A stretch of 64,000 bases of DNA from an uncultured Spartobacteria bacterium (GTDB lineage Bacteria; Verrucomicrobiota; Verrucomicrobiia; Chthoniobacterales; Terrimicrobiaceae): NCBI GenBank assembly GCA_937960895.1, contig CALCJD010000061.1:1-64000 (forward strand), written 5' to 3'. A model generated the notes under the pieces. That model was not told where the DNA came from. It searched no databases and saw nothing but the letters and a program-made list of their open reading frames with translations. This document shows positions 8,440 to 17,131 of the stretch, in pieces. The translations under genes were made by a program, and so were the position numbers. Positions within the stretch are counted from its first letter, which is position 1. Every line of letters begins with the position of its first letter.

Positions 8440-8498
8440 ACGGACTTGTTCCGGACGCGGCGGCGGGTCACGTTGCCACGTCCGAACGGATCCCCTTC

Positions 8499-9320
8499 AT
8501 GAACGCCTTCGATCAGTCCGCGCCCATTTTTCTCCTGTGTGCGGGAGAGGAATTGCATCTGCAGAGCGCCGACGCGCCGCCGAAAATCTGGCGTCGCGCG
8601 GACGTCATACTCTGGATTCTCACCCTGCGCGGCTCGGCCTGTTATTCGCAATCCGGCCGCCCGCAATTCCTCCTGCCGGGCACGGTGTTGGTTTCGCCCG
8701 GACCTCTCAATCGCAGCATCAAGGTGAATGCGAAGGACGGGGGCTGGCATTGTGTGTATCTGGCGGCGGAGAACGAAATGACGAAGTCCCGGATGGAATA
8801 CGTCATGCGCAATTTCGGCAGCATGACCAAGACCGCCCTCGATTCGTCCTGCGTGCGTCTCGCGCGCCGTCTGGTTTCGCGGCGATCGCGCAAGGACCTC
8901 TGGACGCAATCCAGCGAAGCCTTCCGGTGGTTTCACGCATGGTGGCAGGAATCGGAGCGGCACAATCTCGAGATCCGCCACCTCCTCAGTTCGAAGGCGG
9001 AACCGCAGGAATGCGCACAGGAAATTTTTTCGCTGAAGAGTCTGGCCAGCCAGCTCGGCTACTCGCCGAGTTATCTGTCCCGCATGCTCGGCAAAAAATG
9101 GCGGAAGAGTCCGGCCCGGTCGTTGCGGGAAGCCCGGCTCGCCTCCGCCGCCCGGGAGCTTGAGGCGGGCGACATTCCGATTTCCGCCCTGGCCGCCAAG
9201 CTCGGGTACCTTTCCGACAGTGCGTTCATCCGCGCGTTTCGAAAGGTGCACGGCATATCACCCGACAAATACCGTGCGCGCCATCGCAAGTCCTCCGCGG
9301 AGGGTCGGCCTCCGGCCTGA
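8499..9320 (+). CDS. AraC-family transcriptional regulator
   Basis: This 273-residue protein has an N-terminal cupin-like sensing domain (about 1-100) and a C-terminal pair of helix-turn-helix motifs. The first is SLKSLASQLGYSPSYLSRML (about 177-196); the second contains ALAAKLGYLSDSAFIRAFRK, followed by the family ending HGISPDKYR. Such proteins bind a sugar or similar ligand and activate nearby catabolic genes. It is divergent from the SGNH hydrolase at 7567-8316 with an inverted repeat between them, so control of that hydrolase is plausible. The ATG follows GGATCCCCTTC without a strong ribosome-binding site. Confidence 0.88.
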   Translation: MNAFDQSAPIFLLCAGEELHLQSADAPPKIWRRADVILWILTLRGSACYSQSGRPQFLLPGTVLVSPGPLNRSIKVNAKDGGWHCVYLAAENEMTKSRMEYVMRNFGSMTKTALDSSCVRLARRLVSRRSRKDLWTQSSEAFRWFHAWWQESERHNLEIRHLLSSKAEPQECAQEIFSLKSLASQLGYSPSYLSRMLGKKWRKSPARSLREARLASAARELEAGDIPISALAAKLGYLSDSAFIRAFRKVHGISPDKYRARHRKSSAEGRPPA

Positions 9321-9398
9321 CCCGGACCCGCCTTCCCCGATCCTTCGTTCAGGAATCCCACCACCCGCACGGCGGCGGTCCGGCGCGATCCCGTCCCG

Positions 9399-10274
9399 AT
9401 GAACGCACTGGATCCCCGCGAGGCCGGCCGCAAGCCACCCTATTCCAACCGCAAACAACCGCCTCCCGGAAGGGAGGATGAAATGAATCCTCCGGCGGAT
9501 CATGGCGAAGGCAGCTACGTGGGTGCGGGCCGTCTGCAGGGTCGGCGGGCGCTGATCACCGGTGGGGACAGCGGAATCGGTCGGGCCGTCGCCCTGGCCT
9601 TCGCCCGGGAAGGGGCCGATGTGGCCGTTTCGTATCTGAGCGAACATGACGACGCCCGCGAAACCCTGCGTCTTGTCACGGAAGCCGGCCGCACCGGCGT
9701 GCTCCTGCCCGGCGATATCGGCGATGCCGCGGTTTGCGAAAATGTCGCCGCCGGCGCCGTCGAGGCTCTCAGCGGCATCGACATCCTGGTGAACAATGCG
9801 GCTTATCAACGTTCCTACGCCGCCTTCGAGGACATCCCGGAGGAGGAGTTCGAAGAAGCCTTTCGGGTGAATGTCTTCGCCATGTTTCGGCTGTGCCAAA
9901 AACTGCTCCCGCAAATGCCGAAGGGCGGTTCGATCATCAACACCGCTTCGATCCAGTCGTTCGATCCCGGCCCGCAATTGCTCCCCTACGCGGCGACCAA
10001 AGCCGCCATCGCCAGCTTCACCTCGTCCCTGGCCGGCTTGGCCATCAAACGCGGCGTGCGTGTGAATGCGGTGGCGCCCGGACCGGTGTGGACCCCGTTG
10101 ATTCCGTCCACGCTGCTGGCGGAGAAGGTGAAAAACTTCGGTGCGGACACCATTTTTGGAAGGGCCGCGCAGCCGGCGGAACTGGCGCCGCTTTTTGTGT
10201 TTCTGGCGGGCGACGAAGCTTCCTATGTCTCGGGAGAAATCTACGGGGCGACCGGAGGGCGCATGCCGTTGTGA
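9399..10274 (+). CDS. SDR oxidoreductase, general-stress (YdaD/YhdF) type
   Basis: This 291-residue short-chain dehydrogenase has an N-terminal extension with PPYSNRKQPPPGRE and MNPPADHGEGSYVG. That extension is typical of the general stress protein 39-like subgroup. The cofactor motif TGGDSGIGRA is at about 50, NNAA follows, and the catalytic Ser-Tyr-x3-Lys is seen as NTASIQS and YAATKAA. The substrate is unknown. It is followed closely by two small genes, one of them DUF892-like, a grouping often seen in stress-response loci. The start keeps the conserved extension. Confidence 0.85.
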   Translation: MNALDPREAGRKPPYSNRKQPPPGREDEMNPPADHGEGSYVGAGRLQGRRALITGGDSGIGRAVALAFAREGADVAVSYLSEHDDARETLRLVTEAGRTGVLLPGDIGDAAVCENVAAGAVEALSGIDILVNNAAYQRSYAAFEDIPEEEFEEAFRVNVFAMFRLCQKLLPQMPKGGSIINTASIQSFDPGPQLLPYAATKAAIASFTSSLAGLAIKRGVRVNAVAPGPVWTPLIPSTLLAEKVKNFGADTIFGRAAQPAELAPLFVFLAGDEASYVSGEIYGATGGRMPL

Positions 10275-10285
10275 AGGAGCCCGCT

Positions 10286-10525
10286 ATGAAAAAGCCCTCT
10301 CGATTCTTTCAGGACAGTTGGCGACCGGAAGATAAGGCGATGGAATCAGCCGAGGAGGAGCAATTGGAAACCGAATATCCCGAAGAAATCGCCCGTCAGC
10401 GCGCCGGGCGACACAAGGGGACCCCACCGCTGCGGGGCTTTGAAAAGCCGCCTGCCAAACCGGAATACGGGAAGGAGGGACAACCTCGGGCTTGTTCCAA
10501 GATCAAGGGTCAGGCCGGAGGCTGA
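10286..10525 (+). CDS. Small hydrophilic protein, unknown
   Basis: This is a 79-residue, highly charged protein (start MKKPSRFFQDSWRPEDKAM; Glu-rich centre, Gly/Pro/Lys-rich end) with no membrane segment or known domain. The ATG is preceded by AAGGAGC at a good distance, one of the clearer ribosome-binding sites here, and lies 11 bases after the SDR stop codon. It is probably co-transcribed with the stress-type SDR and the DUF892-like gene. I do not recognise a family. Confidence 0.5.
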   Translation: MKKPSRFFQDSWRPEDKAMESAEEEQLETEYPEEIARQRAGRHKGTPPLRGFEKPPAKPEYGKEGQPRACSKIKGQAGG

Positions 10526-10601
10526 CCCTCCGCAAGGCAACCGATCCCGCCCGCCCCGGCGAAACGTAAGTCATGAAGACAACCTCTCCAGTTCCCCAAA
10601 C

Positions 10602-11141
10602 ATGAACCTGGCCGCCCTCAAATCCCTGCTGGTGGACGATCTTCGCGGAATCTGCGCCTCGCACCACAGCGTCATTTCGTGCCTGGAGGCCTTCCCCTGC
10701 GTGGCCCTGGTGCCCCGGGTTCAGGTGCTGCGCGAAAAATTCCTGGCGGAGACGCGCCGACAGGCGGACGAATTGGAAACCCTCTTCGAGCGGCTGGACT
10801 GGCCGTCCACCGGCGGACGGGAGGCCGGGGCGCGGGGGCTTCTGGAGGAGCTCCACGAGGCGGCTGCGCGGGACAGCGGGGCCTATCCTCCCATTCACGG
10901 CGACACGCGGGTGCTTTCGGCGCTTTGGAAATTGCTCCATTGCCGGATGGGAGCCTGCCGTGTCGCCATGACCACGGCCCATGTGCTGGAGTCGTGGGCG
11001 ATCGAAGGGGCGCTGCAGGCGGCCTGGGAACAGGATCGCGCCCTGGATCGCGAATTCGGCGAGCTGATGCCCCTTGTGCTGCGTCTGGCATGTGCGGAAA
11101 CCGCCGCCGAGGCGGACCTCGCCATCGGGGTGTTGACCTGA
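10602..11141 (+). CDS. DUF892 (YciE/YciF) ferritin-like protein, degenerate
   Basis: This 179-residue all-helical protein opens with LKSLLVDDLRGICASHHSV, aligning with the DUF892 opening LxxDELRDLYDAEKQL. The second block, ETRRQADELETLFERL, matches the family's ExTxxQxxRLExxFE helix. DUF892 proteins are stress-induced ferritin-like bundles of unclear function. The acidic residues after the first block are replaced here (GICASHHS for DLYDAEKQ), so metal binding may be lost. It follows the SDR and the small hydrophilic gene on the same strand. ATG 10602 fits the family start. Confidence 0.65.
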   Translation: MNLAALKSLLVDDLRGICASHHSVISCLEAFPCVALVPRVQVLREKFLAETRRQADELETLFERLDWPSTGGREAGARGLLEELHEAAARDSGAYPPIHGDTRVLSALWKLLHCRMGACRVAMTTAHVLESWAIEGALQAAWEQDRALDREFGELMPLVLRLACAETAAEADLAIGVLT

Positions 11142-11156
11142 GGGAGGGACCTTCCG

Positions 11157-12131
11157 CTACCGCGTCCCGAAGTGGCGGTCGGCGATGAGGGTGACAAATT
11201 GATGCAGGAGCAGGCTGGCCGTCATGGCGCTGATCTGGGACGGGTTGTCCAGGGGCGGACACAGGCAGACCACATCGGCGCCGACGAGATTGAGTCCGCG
11301 GAATCCGTCGAGCAGCTGCATCATTTCGCGGATGCGGATGCCGTCGATCTCCGGGTCGGCGACGCCGGGCACGTCGGCCGGGTCGATGGCATCAAGGTCG
11401 AAACTGAGGAAAGTCGGGCTGTCGCCCACGACTTCCCGGACGATCCGCAGGACCTCATCCACGCCTTTTTCCACGAACTTCTCCGTGGTGATCACCGCGC
11501 GGAAATTTTCCTCCGCCCACGCATCCTGATGGAGGTCCCCCAGCGGACCGCGGATTCCGATCTGCACGGTCTTTTGGGGATCGATCACTCCGTCCTCCGC
11601 GCCGATGCGGAATCCGGACGCCGTGTTTCGGGTGCCCGAACACGGCGGCGCGGCGTCGGTGTGGCTGTCGAAATGAATGACGGCCACCGGTTGGGCGAAA
11701 TGCGCAAAACGGGCCCGCAGCAGCGGCCAGGTCAGCGAATGATCGCCTCCCACGCCGACGGGAAGAATGCCGGCTTCGAAGATCCGGGCGAAGTGGTTCT
11801 GGGCATCCCGGGCGGACAGGTCGGGGTTGAGGACATTGGGCAGCGGCACGTCGCCGAGGTCGCTGATGCGCGCCAGTTCAAAGGGGTTGAGGCGGAATTT
11901 CCGGTGGGCGCGCCGGTAACTTGATGAGCGGCAGCGAATGGCCCGCGGACCCAAATATTGCATGCGCTCGATGGCGTTTCCGCCGCTGTAGGGATAGCCG
12001 ATGATGCCGATGTCGGTGTTTTGAAAATCCGGCTGCAGGGGACAGCGCAGGAAAGTGGGAACGCCATACCAGTGCCAGTAGCTGGCGACGGCGGCGGAGG
12101 CGGCTTCGGGGGACAGTTCTTGAATGCTCAT
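11157..12131 (-). CDS. Ureohydrolase (arginase/agmatinase family)
   Basis: This 324-residue manganese- or nickel-type hydrolase releases urea from a guanidino compound. The metal-binding blocks are GGDHS (Asp130-His131), HFDSHTDA (Asp155, His157, Asp159) and SFDLDAIDPADVPGV (two Asp). The usual block SHGTPFR, carrying a catalytic histidine in arginases and agmatinases, reads GTRNTASGFR (167-176). Substrate and even activity are therefore uncertain; agmatine, guanidinobutyrate or another guanidino acid are options. ATG 12131 follows GGAGAA at 6 bases. It is convergent with the DUF892-like gene and may be co-transcribed with the LuxR-type gene upstream. Confidence 0.85.
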   Translation of the reverse strand: MSIQELSPEAASAAVASYWHWYGVPTFLRCPLQPDFQNTDIGIIGYPYSGGNAIERMQYLGPRAIRCRSSSYRRAHRKFRLNPFELARISDLGDVPLPNVLNPDLSARDAQNHFARIFEAGILPVGVGGDHSLTWPLLRARFAHFAQPVAVIHFDSHTDAAPPCSGTRNTASGFRIGAEDGVIDPQKTVQIGIRGPLGDLHQDAWAEENFRAVITTEKFVEKGVDEVLRIVREVVGDSPTFLSFDLDAIDPADVPGVADPEIDGIRIREMMQLLDGFRGLNLVGADVVCLCPPLDNPSQISAMTASLLLHQFVTLIADRHFGTR

Positions 12132-12263
12132 CGGGGTTCTCCGGAATAAGGGTGGCGCTCCCGTACGCGGCGCTTCGGCCGCCGGGAGGCGTTGTCGGTG
12201 TGTTCGTCGGACGGTGCCAGATCCCGCCTCCCCTGCCCATCCCCACACGTGGGGGATCTGTTT

Positions 12264-13025
12264 TTACAGGGACCGCAGCCTGTTGATGGCAAAGACCGTC
12301 GCCGCGTGACGGTTTTCCATTCCCAGTTTGATCAAAATCTGGGCCACGTAGTCCTGCACCGTGCCGAGGGAGATTCCGAGGAGCGTGGCGATTTCGCGGT
12401 TCAGCTTTCCCTCGGTCATCCAGTAAAGCACCTCGCTCTCGCGCGGGGACAATCCCAGGCCCTGCAGGCGTTCGCGGGCCTCCCATTCGCGCCGGTCCGC
12501 CCAGGGGTTTTCATGACGCTGCCAGGCCAGACGCAAATGGGGGCCGAAGGCGTCGAGCAGTTCGCAATCCTGCCGCGTGAAATCGGGTTCGCGCCGGTCA
12601 AACGACAGGGCCACCACGGTGGAGTCGTCGACGTTCACCGGCAACACCAGGCTGTAGGCCAGTCCGAGGCGACGACAGCAGGTGCGGTAAAACGCGGAGG
12701 CCTCCCATTCCGCCTGATCGATCACATCGGACATCCGCAGGGCCTTCGGGTCGCCCGCGCGGACATAATACGCGGCCAGCGGATTTTCCTCGGGGTGCGC
12801 GGTGTAATAGGACACCTCGTCGGCCGTGTAGGGATTGGGCGGCGACATGTGGGTCACGAGCCGGCACGTCTTTCGGTCAAGAACCTGAAAGATGGTTACA
12901 TCCGCCACGATGAGCCGGCTCAATCCGGCGACCACCGCCTCGCCAAAGCTGGAATGACTGTCGGCGGAGTTCATGACGAAGATCGCTTCCAGAAGCTGCC
13001 GCCAGGTTTTTGAGGAAATGGCCAT
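12264..13025 (-). CDS. LuxR-family regulator with sensory N-terminus
   Basis: This 253-residue protein has a GAF- or autoinducer-like N-terminal domain (about 1-170). The C-terminal LuxR helix-turn-helix begins LSPRESEVLYWMTEGKLNRE and continues IATLLGISLGTVQDYVAQIL. There is no receiver domain with a phosphorylatable Asp, so it is not an ordinary two-component regulator. The ligand is unknown. Its neighbour downstream on the same strand is the ureohydrolase gene, 132 bases away, which is a possible target. ATG 13025 follows GGGGGAGG at about 10 bases. Confidence 0.85.
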   Translation of the reverse strand: MAISSKTWRQLLEAIFVMNSADSHSSFGEAVVAGLSRLIVADVTIFQVLDRKTCRLVTHMSPPNPYTADEVSYYTAHPEENPLAAYYVRAGDPKALRMSDVIDQAEWEASAFYRTCCRRLGLAYSLVLPVNVDDSTVVALSFDRREPDFTRQDCELLDAFGPHLRLAWQRHENPWADRREWEARERLQGLGLSPRESEVLYWMTEGKLNREIATLLGISLGTVQDYVAQILIKLGMENRHAATVFAINRLRSL

Positions 13026-13184
13026 GCCGGAAAAACCTCCCCCTTTTGGCAGGTATTCCTTCCCGCTCAAGTCCAATTGAAGCGGGGAGGATGGCGGCGT
13101 CCCGACTGGAAGGGCTCGGTGAAGGACGGTCCGGCGGACGTTTTCCAGAGCGTGCGCGCGCAGGCCCCGGTTCCCCCGGATTCC

Positions 13185-14456
13185 TCAGGCCGGAGCGGGC
13201 GTGTCCTGCCGGGCCTTGGGATGCGGTTTGACCAGATCGGGATGGATGAGCGCTCCGGCCTCACGGAGCAGCCGCTGCAGTTTTTCGACGGGAATCTGCC
13301 GGCGGTCGGAGATGCGATCCTTGACGATCAGGGCCGCCGCCACGCCGCCGGCTTCGCCGGTGACGGCGCACGTGCCGATGGCGCGTGTCACATCGATCAC
13401 GGTGTGATCCGAGGACATGCAGCGTCCGACGACAAAAAGGTTCGGACAGTCGTCCGCATGGATGGCCCGAAGGGGGAGGGGATAGATCGGGCCCTTCCGG
13501 CGCCAGTCCCCGGTGATGCCGATGCAATCTTCCATCCACGTGTGACGGTGGTGTTCACCCAGCGAAAACCGATTGTGCAGACGGCGCGTGACGCGGAAGG
13601 CCGGAATCGAGGGAAGGGCGAAGGGGTAAATCGGCGACGGGGAGTCCGCCTGTTTTTCCCGAAGTTTTTTCCTAAGGAGTTTCCGGGACTCCAGCACCTG
13701 GCGGGTGACGTCACGATGATCCGTTCCGGAGAAGAACGGCGGCACGGCCCCGTTTCCGCCGCGGTGTTCCGTGTCGAATTTGTTGGAGAATTTGGTCAGG
13801 AAAATCCGGCCCTCCCTGACCTCGTAATACCAGGAGGCGATCACGTTGTAGGGAAAGTTTTCGACGGCGCATCCCGCATAGTACGCGAGGTCCGCGTCGC
13901 CGCTGGCATCGATGTAGGTTTCGGCCTGAATGGCCAGGCGGCCGCTTTTGTTTTCCACGATGACGTGGGAAATTTCGCCGTCTTTCTTGAGAACCTGGCA
14001 GACCCGGGTGTCATACATGAGGGTGACCCCGGCTTCCTCCAGGGCGGTCTCCAGTTCCATCTGGAAGGCATACGGATTGAAGCTCGTGAAGAAGCGTTTG
14101 CGTTCGCGTTCGGCGGGATCCCCGCCGGGTTTCCAGCATGCGGGCTCGGGCATGAACCCCGCGGCCGGCAGCGGGCTGGTGAGTTCGGCCACCGAACGGT
14201 GGAGCAATTCCTCGGCCAGGCCGCCCATGACCTGCTTGCCGTATCCATCGCACAGGGGCAGGTACATCACGACGTGCCCGAGGGTGGCCAGCCCGCCGAG
14301 TCCGAACTGCTTTTCGAGAAGAACGACGGAAACCCCCTGCCGGGCCGCGGCCAGGGCGGCCGCCACGCCGGCAATGCCGCCGCCGGCGACGACGACATCG
14401 CAGACGGTTTCAACGGGAAGGGAGCGGGACGGTTCAAGGATCGTGGCGGAGCTCAT
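13185..14456 (-). CDS. FAD-dependent oxidoreductase (FAD_oxidored type), paralogue A
   Basis: This 423-residue flavoprotein has the dinucleotide motif VVVAGGGIAGVAAALAAA near the N-terminus, followed by EKQFGLGGLAT. Near residues 195-200 is the second FAD block YIDASGDADLAYYAG, and toward the C-terminus is LFVVGRCMSSDHTV. Proteins of this family are common in polysaccharide-degrading bacteria, but few have a known substrate. The gene at 53228-54607 is a more distant paralogue. Its ATG overlaps the stop of the IclR gene (ATGA at 14453-14456), so the regulator and enzyme form one transcription unit and the regulator probably senses its substrate. Confidence 0.82.
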   Translation of the reverse strand: MSSATILEPSRSLPVETVCDVVVAGGGIAGVAAALAAARQGVSVVLLEKQFGLGGLATLGHVVMYLPLCDGYGKQVMGGLAEELLHRSVAELTSPLPAAGFMPEPACWKPGGDPAERERKRFFTSFNPYAFQMELETALEEAGVTLMYDTRVCQVLKKDGEISHVIVENKSGRLAIQAETYIDASGDADLAYYAGCAVENFPYNVIASWYYEVREGRIFLTKFSNKFDTEHRGGNGAVPPFFSGTDHRDVTRQVLESRKLLRKKLREKQADSPSPIYPFALPSIPAFRVTRRLHNRFSLGEHHRHTWMEDCIGITGDWRRKGPIYPLPLRAIHADDCPNLFVVGRCMSSDHTVIDVTRAIGTCAVTGEAGGVAAALIVKDRISDRRQIPVEKLQRLLREAGALIHPDLVKPHPKARQDTPAPA

Positions 14457-15226
14457 CGGGTGAGTTTTTGGGTGAAGGTTTGCGCGGCGTTTTTCGCGGC
14501 GGTGAAAAGTTTCTTTTTCCGGCGGGCCAGACCGGCGGTCGTTTCCAGATTCCAGTGCAGGGTCAGGGCGGCTGCCAGGGTGCCCGCCGGATAAAACAGC
14601 GGCAGAGCCAGCTTGAGGGTGAGAGGGGACGGTTCGGGCATCAAAACCATGCGGCGCTCGCGCATCTCCCGAATGGCTTCGTCATACCGCACGCGATCCG
14701 ACCAGTAGGCCATTCCATAGGAGGCAAACGGATAACGGGCTTCGTATTCTTCGCGAATGTCCGGAGGCCAGAAGGCCAGGTGCGCCAGGGACCCCGCCGA
14801 TGCATAGGGCGGCAAAATGCGATTGCGTTCCTCGTAAACCACCGGTTCCGAGGCGGACGAGGGAAGACAGGCCGTCACCACCACGCTGCCTCCGATATAT
14901 TCGGAAAGGTAGACGGATATTTCCGGCAACTTCCGGCCCAACTCGACCATGCATTCGCGGACCTGACGCGAAAAACGGTCGCGTTGCTGACCTTCCACCA
15001 GCCGCCGCATCTTGTCGCCGAGACGATAACGGGCCGGGTTTTCCTCGCGGATGACAAACCCGGCGTCCACCAGCGTATGTACCAAATGAAAGGCCGCCGG
15101 CGGGGAACAGCCGATCTCCCGGGCGAGGTCCTTGAGAAAGACGCCCTCCCGACTTGCGGAAATCAGCTCCAGCAATCGCAGGCCCCTTTGCAGGGATTGA
15201 ACGGGTTTGAATCCTTTATTAATCAC
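14453..15226 (-). CDS. IclR-family transcriptional regulator
   Basis: This 257-residue regulator opens with the winged helix-turn-helix typical of IclR (QSLQRGLRLLELISASREG, then LKDLAREIGCSPPAAFHLVH). A C-terminal effector domain covers about residues 80-245. IclR proteins bind small aromatic or carboxylic acids. It is first in an operon with the FAD oxidoreductase. The GTG at 15226 is the most upstream plausible start; a weak ribosome-binding site leaves this uncertain. A 13-base palindrome overlaps its presumed promoter, suggesting autoregulation. Confidence 0.85.
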   Translation of the reverse strand: MINKGFKPVQSLQRGLRLLELISASREGVFLKDLAREIGCSPPAAFHLVHTLVDAGFVIREENPARYRLGDKMRRLVEGQQRDRFSRQVRECMVELGRKLPEISVYLSEYIGGSVVVTACLPSSASEPVVYEERNRILPPYASAGSLAHLAFWPPDIREEYEARYPFASYGMAYWSDRVRYDEAIREMRERRMVLMPEPSPLTLKLALPLFYPAGTLAAALTLHWNLETTAGLARRKKKLFTAAKNAAQTFTQKLTR

Positions 15227-15240
15227 TGGTTAATTTTATA

Positions 15241-15276
15241 TAACTTATAGTTAAAAAACGGTTCGCCGCATGTCAA
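15241..15276 (-). promoter_or_regulatory. IclR promoter and palindromic operator
   Basis: On the minus strand TTGACA (15276-15271) is followed after 18 bases by AACTAT (15252-15247). The perfect palindrome TAACT-TAT-AGTTA (15241-15253) covers this -10 region, and the surrounding bases are unusually AT-rich for this genome. A dimeric regulator here would shut off the IclR/oxidoreductase operon. The rest of the gap, 15277-15474, shows no gene or recognisable signal. Confidence 0.5.
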
Positions 15277-15474
15277 TGTTTTTGCTTCGGGAGGGGGCGC
15301 CGCGGGGAAAACGGCCGGGGATCTGCGCCGGAGCCAAGGCGCCTGGACGCGGCGGACGAATCCGTGCAGACGGCAACATTCAGGCCGGCATGCGGAGGTC
15401 CGCAGAAAATTTCGCGTTCAGGAATGTCCCGATCCGGGAAACGGGGGCCGGGTCGGTCTGTGTCCGACGGAATT

Positions 15475-17004
15475 CTAAATGCAGTGGGCGTGATCCCCGG
15501 CGGCCCTCCGTTTGAGTTCGGGCCGGTCCACCTTGCCGACGGCGTTGATCGGCATTTCCTCAAGGAAAACAATTTCCTCCGGGGCCTTGTATCCCACCCG
15601 CTCGCGTGCGAAGGCAATCAGTTCGCCGGCCGACGGCGCCGGCGATTCCTTTTTCAACTCGACATAAGCCCGCACGTTTTCGCCGTGCAGATCATCGCGC
15701 ACTCCGATCACGCCGGCGTTTGCCACCGCGGGGTGTTCCAGCAGCGCGGCTTCGACCTCCTGCGGCGCAATGTTGGAACCGTCGTGGACGATGATCTGCT
15801 TGCGTCTCCCGCGAAACCAGAAATAGCCGTCCCCGTCTTTCGCCATGACGTCCCCCGTATCAAACCATCCGTCGCGGAACACCTCCCGCGTCGCGGCCTC
15901 ATCCCCCCAATACCCCCGCAGCAACGAACGGGTCTGCGTCCAGACCCGCCCTTCTTCGCCGTCCCGGCACCCGATTCCGTTTTCGTCCCGCACGGAAAAG
16001 GCAAAGCCCGGATTCGCGCGGCCGATCGAGGAGATTTTGTCCTTGCGGGATCCGTCGTTGAACATTGCAAAGCCGATCTCGGTCATGCCGTAGCACTCGC
16101 AGATGGGCCGTCCCGCGAGGGCCTCGAATTCCCGCGCCAGTTGCGGGGACACCTTGTCTCCGCCGCAGAGGGTGTGGCGCACGGTCCTGAATTCCTCCGG
16201 CTCCGTTTCCTTCTCGCGCAGCAGGTGCAGCAGCGTGCTCGGCAGGGTCAGCAGGAACGTCGGGCGGGCCCGCCGCAGCATCGGGCCGACGCCCGCATGG
16301 TCGAAGCGCTCCACGATCGCCACGCGCGCGCTTTTGAAAAATCCCGCCAGACAAAAGACCGTTCCCGCAATGTGGGAATAGGACGACGCCGGCAGGAGGG
16401 TGTCGGTTTCGCTGATGCCGTGGGCCTCCGCGGCCTGCGTCACCATCCATCCAAAGGACTCCCGGGTGTGCGTCACGCCCTTGGCCGGGCCCGTGCTTCC
16501 CGAAGTGAAAAAGATGACCGCCGGATCGTCCGGTTTTCCGCCGGTCGGTTCGTGCGTTTCCGGGGATCCGTGGATCAGTTCCTCCAGGGGTCTCCCGCCG
16601 GACCCCCCTTCATCCCACACGACGCCCAGCTCGAGGTGGCGGGCCCGGCTTGCGGTGATGTCCTGCTCCCGACTGCCGTGGGCGACCATCGCCCGCGCGC
16701 CGCTCACTTCCAGGGCATGGTCGATTTCACGCGGCGTGTAACGGTAGTTCAACGGGGTCGCCACCAGGCCCGCCTTGAAACAGGCCAGGTAGTGGACGAT
16801 GAGCGTCCAGCGGTTTGGCAAAAGGGAAGCCAGCCGGTCGCCCGGTTGCAATCCCATGGCCAGATACCCCCTGGCAAGTTTTGTGGAAAAGGCTTCCAGA
16901 TCGTTCCAGGACCAGGCGCCGTCGGCGAAGAAAAGCGCGGGGTCCTGGGGCGCCCGGGTCAATCCCCTCCGAAGCAGGTCGTCCAATGCCGCGGGTGCGT
17001 TCAT
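15475..17004 (-). CDS. Acyl-CoA synthetase / AMP-dependent ligase
   Basis: This 509-residue member of the acyl-adenylate-forming superfamily activates a carboxylic acid with ATP and CoA. Motifs in order are FFTSGSTGPAKGV (P-loop-like A3), CYGMTE (A5), GWFDTGD (A7), the hinge FRGRRKQIIVHDGSNI (A8) and the catalytic lysine in NAVGKVDRPEL (A10). All key residues are present, so it should be active. The substrate is not readable: medium- or long-chain fatty acid or an aromatic acid are options. It stands alone on the minus strand, with 128 bases before the next gene. Confidence 0.85.
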   Translation of the reverse strand: MNAPAALDDLLRRGLTRAPQDPALFFADGAWSWNDLEAFSTKLARGYLAMGLQPGDRLASLLPNRWTLIVHYLACFKAGLVATPLNYRYTPREIDHALEVSGARAMVAHGSREQDITASRARHLELGVVWDEGGSGGRPLEELIHGSPETHEPTGGKPDDPAVIFFTSGSTGPAKGVTHTRESFGWMVTQAAEAHGISETDTLLPASSYSHIAGTVFCLAGFFKSARVAIVERFDHAGVGPMLRRARPTFLLTLPSTLLHLLREKETEPEEFRTVRHTLCGGDKVSPQLAREFEALAGRPICECYGMTEIGFAMFNDGSRKDKISSIGRANPGFAFSVRDENGIGCRDGEEGRVWTQTRSLLRGYWGDEAATREVFRDGWFDTGDVMAKDGDGYFWFRGRRKQIIVHDGSNIAPQEVEAALLEHPAVANAGVIGVRDDLHGENVRAYVELKKESPAPSAGELIAFARERVGYKAPEEIVFLEEMPINAVGKVDRPELKRRAAGDHAHCI

Positions 17005-17131
17005 GGACGGAAAATTCAGCAGATCCGGGAAGGCGGATCAACCCTTGGTCGCAACTCCCTCAGCGGCGGAATCTTCTGAAGCCCCCCCCGTTTCCGGCTT
17101 CACGGGCCGCTCCGGTTTTGGGGCGGGGGCC

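Noticed and set aside
12242..12265. Hairpin CCCCAC-AC-GTGGGG followed by a T-run, resembling a terminator
   Set aside because: The T-run is on the plus strand, but both flanking genes are on the minus strand, so no known transcript would end there. On the minus strand no T-run follows.
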